From Piliocolobus tephrosceles (lineage: Eukaryota; Chordata; Mammalia; Primates; Cercopithecidae), in assembly GCF_002776525.5 (NCBI RefSeq), contig NC_045441.1:84026918-84090917 (forward strand): a stretch of DNA of 64,000 bases. The letters run 5' to 3'. The notes beneath the pieces were generated by a model. It saw only the letters and a list, made by a program, of their open reading frames with translations, was not told the origin of the DNA and searched no databases. The translations under genes were made by a program, and so were the position numbers. Below, in pieces: positions 60,301 to 64,000 of the stretch; the stretch's first letter is position 1; each line of letters starts with the position of its first letter.

Positions 60301-63300
60301 GATTACAGTTCAGAGAGATAGGTCTGGCACAATGGGTTTCAATGAATTTAAAGAACTCTGGGCTGTACTGAATGGCTGGAGACAACATTTTATCAGTTTT
60401 GACACTGACAGGAGTGGAACAGTAGATCCACAAGAACTGCAGAAGGCCCTGACAACAATGGGTGGGTATGGCTTACTAGAACTCCCCATTCATTGGTAGA
60501 AGTAAGTTGTTTTTTATTTTTAAAACTAGGCTGAGTGCGGTGGCTCATGCCTGTAATCCCAGCACTTTGGGAGGCCAAGGAGGGTGGATTGCCTGAGCTC
60601 AGGAGTTCAAGACCAGCCTGGGCAACATGGTAAAACCTCATCTCTACTAAAATACAAAAAAATTAGCTGGGCATGGCGACATGCACCTGTAATCCCAGCT
60701 ACTCAGGAGGCTGAGACAGGAGAATCACTTGAACACAGGAGGCAGAGGTTGCAGTGAGCCGAGATCGCACCACTGCATTCCAGCCTGGGCGACAGAGTGA
60801 GACTCCCTCGCATGCATAAATAAATAAATAAATACATACATACATACATACATACATGCTACCTGAAAGCAGTTTCTGTTTTCTTAGAAATTGTGTGTGT
60901 TTATAATTAATATGAGTTCACAGTCTTAAAAAATAAAATAGTGCTTATTTTTTGTATTTTTAGTAGAGACGAGTGCTTATTTTATTTTATTTTTTAATGG
61001 GCTTTTGCCATCCTTTAACCTTTTTACTGGGTGACTTTTCTTTTAGGATTTAGGTTGAGTCCCCAGGCTGTGAATTCAATTGCAAAACGATACAGCACCA
61101 ATGGAAAGATCACCTTCGATGACTACATCGCCTGCTGCGTCAAACTGAGGGCTCTTACAGGTGAGTTCTATAAGGTCATGTCATCACCACAAGCCAAGAC
61201 ACAGTTATTACATTTCATCTCTTAGTGCTTCTCCTTTTATTCTTCCCCAATTTTTTTCTTGCTTTAGTATTTCAAATTACTGTTAAGCATATCTAGCAGA
61301 ATAATTTTTTGGGTTTTTTTTTCCAGAATTTATTTTAGATTAGTAAGTAATCTGCCATTAAAATAAACAATTAAATTTTACTAAAATGTTCTAAAACATA
61401 ATCAGCTAACTTGTGCATTTTTGATCAGATTATGATGAATTTTTCCCTAGAATGTGACATATCTGGAAAGAATAAATTAAAGTAAAATCCTTTTCCATAG
61501 GGCAGAGCTGAAATGGTGGAGAAACTGATCACAGCCTATTTGTTGTATCAGGGACTCTGTTTCTTAAGCAGTATCTTTGTTATTAAGAAGCTAGAAATTC
61601 TGTGCTTTTATCACAATTAAGTAATGGCCATGGAAGTTGCACAGCTTTTACTGACTTTGGGTAAGGTATTTTCTCCAGATCCACATTGAAAAAGACAGCC
61701 GCCCAACTTCTGCCTGTTACTTTGTTGCATATTAAATATTTTACTATTCATATAGTTGGCTTCTTTGCTTTGGTCTTTTGTTTATGTTAATTGGTTGCAC
61801 AATTTAAATGTTATTGCAATGTGAATTAAATGCTAAAATAACTAACTTTTATGATGTTAGAAAAACCATTTAAAGAAAAACCATAAATTTTACTGTGTTG
61901 TTTTACAGACAGCTTTCGAAGACGGGATACTGCTCAGCAAGGTGTTGTGAATTTCCCATATGATGATGTAAGTTAGAAATTAAGAGATACAGTAGATGAA
62001 AAAGATGTACACCAGATGGGTATCCCTTTGAAATTAGCTGTTAAGAACATCTTAAGGATGCCAGAGACATAAGGGATTCAAAAGTTAGAAAGAGTTATCA
62101 TCCAGAATTTATTAATTTCATGTATTAGTCTTAACTATAGTTAGACTATGGTTTGATTTGCATTCAAAGACCTGGGTTCAAGACCCAGCTTATTGTATTT
62201 ATTAGCTGGATCACTTAAGCAGGTTTCTTAATTGCTGTGACACTATATGAATAAAGAAGATACAGCAGTAATGCCTTTTTCTCTGAGCTGTTGTAAGATT
62301 TCTACTAGAAATGCCCTTGAAAAACACTATGCAGATATAGTATCTGCTTTTGTCTTCTATAAACAAATCATGTCAGTCATTGAGAATAGATAACAGCTCA
62401 ATAGCTTTGCATACCTATGTTCTTCATTGAGGGCATAAGGCAGGCACCAACTTAAATCACAATTTTTTTTTTTGAGATAGAGTCTCGCTCTGTTGCCCAG
62501 GGTGGAGTGCAGTGGTGCAGTCTTGGCTCACTGCAACCTCCGCCTTCTGGGTTCTAGCGATTCTCCTGCCTCAGCTCCCTGAGTAGCGGGGACTACAGGT
62601 GCGTGCCACCACACCCGGTTAAGTTTTTTTGTATTTTTAGTAGAGACGGGGTTTCACTGTGTTAGCCAGGATGGTCTCGATCTTCTGACCTTGTGATCCA
62701 TCCGCCTAGGCCTCCCAAACTGTAGGGATTGCAGGCGTGAACCACTGCTCCCGGCCAAATCACAATTTAAAACAAGTTATTTACTAAACAGCCACACTAA
62801 ACGAGGTTAGGGTAAGGCCATGTAACCAGTGTGAACATAACCAAGTGCCATCTTTGATGGCATTAGCTGGATGTATATAACAAAACTAGCGAGATTGGTT
62901 ACTTGTTTTCTTCAGTTTTTGCTCAGCCATTGATTTAAAAAAACAAAAAAACAAAAAAAACTTGAACTGAAATGACTGTAATCACTGAATATTCCATTCT
63001 CCATTACAAAATATAAGATGCATATATTTTTGGTTTAGCAGCTGCTGCAGTTATAAGTACACTTTTAAAAGCTTAGTATGTGTGTGTGAATATGCTTATT
63101 TTACCTACTTATGGGTGTGTTCTCTTTAACATGCGTTAACTTCTTAGTTGACAGTCCCCTTGCTGTTTCTAAAGATCAAGAGGCTGCCTGGGGAATGGAA
63201 AGAAAGACCATGGGCCTTGACTTCAGATGGGGCTACTTAAAAAATTTCTAAACATCCTGATCCTTATTTTCCTTTTCTCTAAAATAGGGATAATCACCTT

Positions 63301-63984
63301 GACCTTGCAATAGAGCTGCAAGGGTTAGCAGCTTACAGTACCTTACTAGTGTAGGGAACACTGATAGAGCAGAATCTATTGCTTTATGTTTAGTGGGGAA
63401 GCCAACATTTCAGAGCAAATACCAGTATTTCTAATCTCAGGTATCTGAAGGGTTAGCTGTTCTGTTTCTGTCCATACATATACTTGCATGCTACAATTTA
63501 TTTTAATAAAGCAGACTTTAAGGGATAAACTGTTTAAAGTGTTCCATTAGAGTAATGGGGTAATACTGTGCAGTTCGGAAATCCCCACGTGATACAACAG
63601 TATAAACTCCAGTTATTTGTGTTTGTGGTAAGTGCCTTTGACCACGACCATTTCTAGAGTCTGAGATATTATTTGGAATTTAAATAATTATTTAAATAAT
63701 TATTTAAATTATTTATCCATTGAAGTTATATCTGCTTTCTCTAAGAAGTTTTGATGTGAGAAACCCTATGGATTTTATATTACACTGCTTCTCTAAAAAA
63801 AGGAAACTTTTCCATCTATCATTTACTCATATCTTAGAAAGTTGTAGGGGTTGTTTTACCCACGTTCAAATTAGAAAACCCAATGCAAGCTGCCAGAAAT
63901 AGGCTGTGCTGTATAAGTGTTTTGAGGTCTGTCATGTAACGCTGATTTTTCTTTCAGTTCATTCAATGTGTCATGAGCGTTTAA
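50997..63984 (+). CDS. SRI: Sorcin, penta-EF-hand calcium-binding protein; full CDS in eight exons
   Basis: Joined exons 50997-51047, 52083-52166, 53889-53958, 59500-59543, 60314-60461, 61047-61160, 61909-61967 and 63958-63984 give 198 codons and a TAA stop, the length known for mammalian sorcin. The protein starts MAYPGHPGAGGGYYPGG, a Gly/Pro-rich tail (residues 1-~32), followed by five EF-hands: EF1 about 42-53, EF2 loop 83-94 (starts D-R-D), EF3 loop 113-124 (DTDRSGTVDPQE), EF4 around STNGKITFDD, and EF5 at the C-terminus ending CVMSV. In this family EF1-EF3 bind calcium and EF4/EF5 serve dimerisation. Calcium exposes hydrophobic surface, and sorcin moves to membranes and tunes ryanodine receptors, SERCA and L-type channels (family knowledge). 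All introns are GT-AG and phases match throughout. Oddity: residue 86 reads Arg (AGG), where I recall Met in other mammals. Expression is expected to be broad, from a CpG-island promoter. Confidence 0.97.
51462..51493 (+). repeat. A-rich homopolymer run in SRI intron 1
   Basis: About 25-30 A with one G interruption; no Alu is attached. Confidence 0.9.
52083..52166 (+). CDS. SRI: SRI coding exon 2 (residues 18-45)
   Basis: The acceptor is a pyrimidine-rich TTTCACAG and the donor is a weak-looking GTTAGC at 52167. The 28 codons finish the Gly/Pro-rich domain (Y-G-G-A-P-G-G-P) and begin the first EF-hand helix (LYGYFAAVAGQ). Both boundaries are phase 0. Intron 1 is 1,035 bp. Confidence 0.96.
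53889..53958 (+). CDS. SRI: SRI coding exon 3 (residues 46-68, plus base 1 of codon 69)
   Basis: Follows CAAAAG at the acceptor and ends with C before a GTAAGT donor. It encodes the EF1 loop (DGQIDADE) and its exit helix up to GGYK. The last base is the first position of Pro69, completed in exon 4. Intron 2 is 1,722 bp. Confidence 0.96.
54141..54295 (+). mobile_element. Alu with a large internal deletion (SRI intron 3)
   Basis: The left arm start is fused directly to the right arm end: GATCGCTTGAGGCTGCAGTA. Only about 150 of 300 bp remain, with an AATAATA tail. Confidence 0.9.
54781..54940 (+). mobile_element. 3'-truncated AluJ (SRI intron 3)
   Basis: Left arm and the start of the right arm, ending at GGTGGCATGCACCTGTGG without a tail. 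Confidence 0.88.
55620..55790. repeat. AT-rich low-complexity tract (SRI intron 3)
   Basis: Nearly pure A/T with repeated AATTTAAATAATT-like words. Confidence 0.85.
55900..56510 (+). mobile_element. L2 3' part (SRI intron 3)
   Basis: Carries CAAGGCTTGGCTTAAATTCT, TAGACTGTCAGCTAGGGCAG and the L2-like end GGCTGTTGAGTTAATAAATA. Confidence 0.75.
56680..57250 (-). mobile_element. L2 fragment, opposite orientation (SRI intron 3)
   Basis: Starts with TCCATTCATTCAACCAGTGC and TATGAGCTAGGTGCTGG (reverse L2 3' end) and continues with GCATGTGCAAAAGACCC and GGACTTTATCCTGAGAGCAG. Confidence 0.75.
57502..57985 (+). mobile_element. Cluster of MER5-type hAT fossils (SRI intron 3)
   Basis: 57502-57680: AGCAGTAGTTCTTAAACTTG, ATTGGCATCACCTGGAAAGC. 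57740-57815: the second half of another copy (CCTGGGTGATGCTAATACAG). 57822-57985: a MER5B-like copy (TCTCAACCTTGGCTGCTCAC ... GGTGGAGAACTAC). Confidence 0.75.
58968..59254 (-). mobile_element. AluS, full length (SRI intron 3)
   Basis: Poly(T) head and a complete dimer. CTATGTAATACT at 58940 and 59255 is the target duplication. It lies about 245 bp before exon 4. Confidence 0.93.
59500..59543 (+). CDS. SRI: SRI coding exon 4 (end of codon 69 to residue 83), 44 nt
   Basis: A short 44-nt exon with acceptor TTTAACAG. It encodes FNLETCRLMVSMLD, the helix leading into the EF2 loop, and ends on Asp83, the first ligand of that loop. The donor is GTATCCTTT at 59544-59552, the U12-type consensus rather than the usual U2-type GTRAGT. 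Intron 3 before it is 5,541 bp, the longest of the gene. Confidence 0.95.
59544..60313 (+). other. SRI: SRI intron 4, U12-type (minor spliceosome) intron
   Basis: The 5' splice site GTATCCTTT (59544-59552) is a full match to the U12 GT-AG consensus. Upstream of the acceptor, TCCTTGAT at 60296-60303 fits the U12 branch-site core TCCTTRAY. Its adenosine (60302) is about 11 nt from the acceptor G (60313), inside the short spacing these introns need. There is no polypyrimidine tract between branch site and acceptor, as expected. The intron is phase 0. The other introns have U2-type donors. Confidence 0.85.
60314..60461 (+). CDS. SRI: SRI coding exon 5 (residues 84-132, plus base 1 of codon 133)
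   Basis: The frame-keeping acceptor is TTCAG ending at 60313; the upstream AG at 60308 would shift the frame. The exon holds the rest of the EF2 loop, the long D-helix with Trp99 and Trp105, and EF3 (D113 to E124). Codon 86 is AGG (Arg). The donor is GTGGGT at 60462. If intron 5 were retained, a stop at 60497-60499 would follow within about 12 codons. Confidence 0.95.
60530..60857 (+). mobile_element. AluS with an (AAAT)n/(ACAT)n tail (SRI intron 5)
   Basis: Complete dimer (60530-60812), then about 45 bp of AAAT and ACAT repeats, a polymorphism-prone tail. Confidence 0.93.
60941..60983. repeat. Tiny Alu-derived insert between direct repeats (SRI intron 5)
   Basis: GTGCTTATTTT occurs at 60941-60951 and 60973-60983. 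The 21 bases between (60952-60972) match the minus-strand Alu phrase TTGTATTTTTAGTAGAGACG. Confidence 0.85.
61047..61160 (+). CDS. SRI: SRI coding exon 6 (residues 133-170, plus base 1 of codon 171)
   Basis: Acceptor CTTTTAG, donor GTGAGT at 61161. It encodes FRLSPQAVNSIAKRYS, the EF4 region (NGKITFDDYI) and the hydrophobic helix ACCVKLRALT. EF4 is a non-canonical hand in this family. Intron 5 is 585 bp and carries an Alu. Confidence 0.96.
61909..61967 (+). CDS. SRI: SRI coding exon 7 (end of codon 171 to residue 190)
   Basis: Acceptor TTTTACAG, donor GTAAGT at 61968. It encodes (D)SFRRRDTAQQGVVNFPYDD, leading into EF5, the hand used for dimerisation. The RRRDT segment is a basophilic-kinase-like site by pattern. 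Intron 6 is 748 bp. Confidence 0.96.
62140..62290 (+). mobile_element. MIR (SRI intron 7)
   Basis: GACCTGGGTTCAAGACCCAG and AGCTGGATCACTTAAGCAGG match the MIR core. Confidence 0.8.
62462..62755 (-). mobile_element. AluS/Y, full length (SRI intron 7)
   Basis: Poly(T) head and a dimer. AAATCACAATTT at 62454 and 62757 is the target duplication. Confidence 0.93.
63180..63330 (+). mobile_element. MIR fragment (SRI intron 7)
   Basis: TTTCTCTAAAATAGGGATAA and ACCATGGGCCTTGACTTCAG keep the MIR order. Confidence 0.6.
63677..63710. repeat. Perfect 34-bp AT palindrome (SRI intron 7)
   Basis: Two 17-bp arms without spacer; the reverse complement equals the sequence. It also reads as 12-bp direct repeats of TTTAAATAATTA (2.7 copies). 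It ends 247 bp before the last coding exon. Confidence 0.95.
63958..63984 (+). CDS. SRI: SRI last coding exon (residues 191-198 and stop)
   Basis: Acceptor TTTCTTTCAG at 63957. Codons give F-I-Q-C-V-M-S-V then TAA at 63982-63984. Sixteen bases of 3' UTR follow before the window ends, so the poly(A) site lies outside. Intron 7 is 1,990 bp. Confidence 0.96.
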   Translation, partial: FIQCVMSV

Positions 63985-64000
63985 ATCAAGAGGAAGCTGC

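Noticed and set aside
60299..60499. 66-codon frame starting before exon 5
   Set aside because: It is exon 5 read with intron sequence on both sides. The real start and end are the splice sites at 60313/60314 and 60461/60462.
61031..61225. 64-codon frame over exon 6
   Set aside because: Exon 6 read through into intron 6; the GTGAGT donor at 61161 ends the exon.
1..64000. Search for CRISPR arrays, operons, toxin-antitoxin or phage-defence genes
   Set aside because: The window is primate nuclear DNA. The regular repeats seen are satellites and VNTRs, with no spacers and no associated genes.

Overview
This is nuclear DNA from a primate, very probably an Old World monkey. It is crowded with Alu elements (including AluY-grade copies), LINE-1, L2, MIR and MER remnants. 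A 5'-truncated Alu at 4731-4852 carries the bases I associate with the cercopithecid AluYR lineage (GTGGCCGGATCTCAG and GGGTTTACGCC) in place of the human AluY bases. The only protein-coding gene I can support is SRI (sorcin, a penta-EF-hand calcium-binding protein). It reads left to right, from the start codon at 50997 to the stop codon at 63984, in eight coding exons that join to 198 codons with no frame break.

Layout. 1-880 is the 5' UTR of a LINE-1 on the minus strand, with its antisense ORF0 broken by an early stop. 881-16460 is intergenic: old L1, L2 and MIR pieces, several Alus, a locally duplicated ~200-bp block, a 57-bp minisatellite and a solo LTR with 4-bp target-site duplications. 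16463-27795 is a LINE-1-rich block, all in plus orientation: a 5' UTR/ORF1-like part with a ~76-bp VNTR, then two ORF2-to-3'-UTR segments, with Alus nested in them. 27970-50250 is more intergenic repeat: minus-strand L1 at 32-36, 40-41 and 43-44 kb, a HAL1/L1-like stretch at 36-38 kb, DNA-transposon fossils and microsatellites. About 50760-51350 is a GC-rich, CpG-rich promoter without a TATA box, with GC boxes just upstream of SRI exon 1. 50997-64000 is SRI; its introns hold Alu, L2, MER5 and MIR copies.

Points to look at: intron 4 of SRI has a textbook U12-type (minor spliceosome) donor and branch site. The codon for residue 86, in the second EF-hand loop, reads Arg where I recall Met in other mammalian sorcins. 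There is a perfect 34-bp palindrome about 250 bp before the last exon, and a run of four back-to-back hairpins inside a DNA-transposon fossil near 48.9 kb. I found no operon, CRISPR array, intact mobile-element ORF or candidate for a new multi-gene system. Most open reading frames elsewhere are chance frames through Alu, L1 or simple repeats. Repeat family names come from recall of consensus sequences, not from a database search, and their ends are approximate unless target-site duplications fix them.
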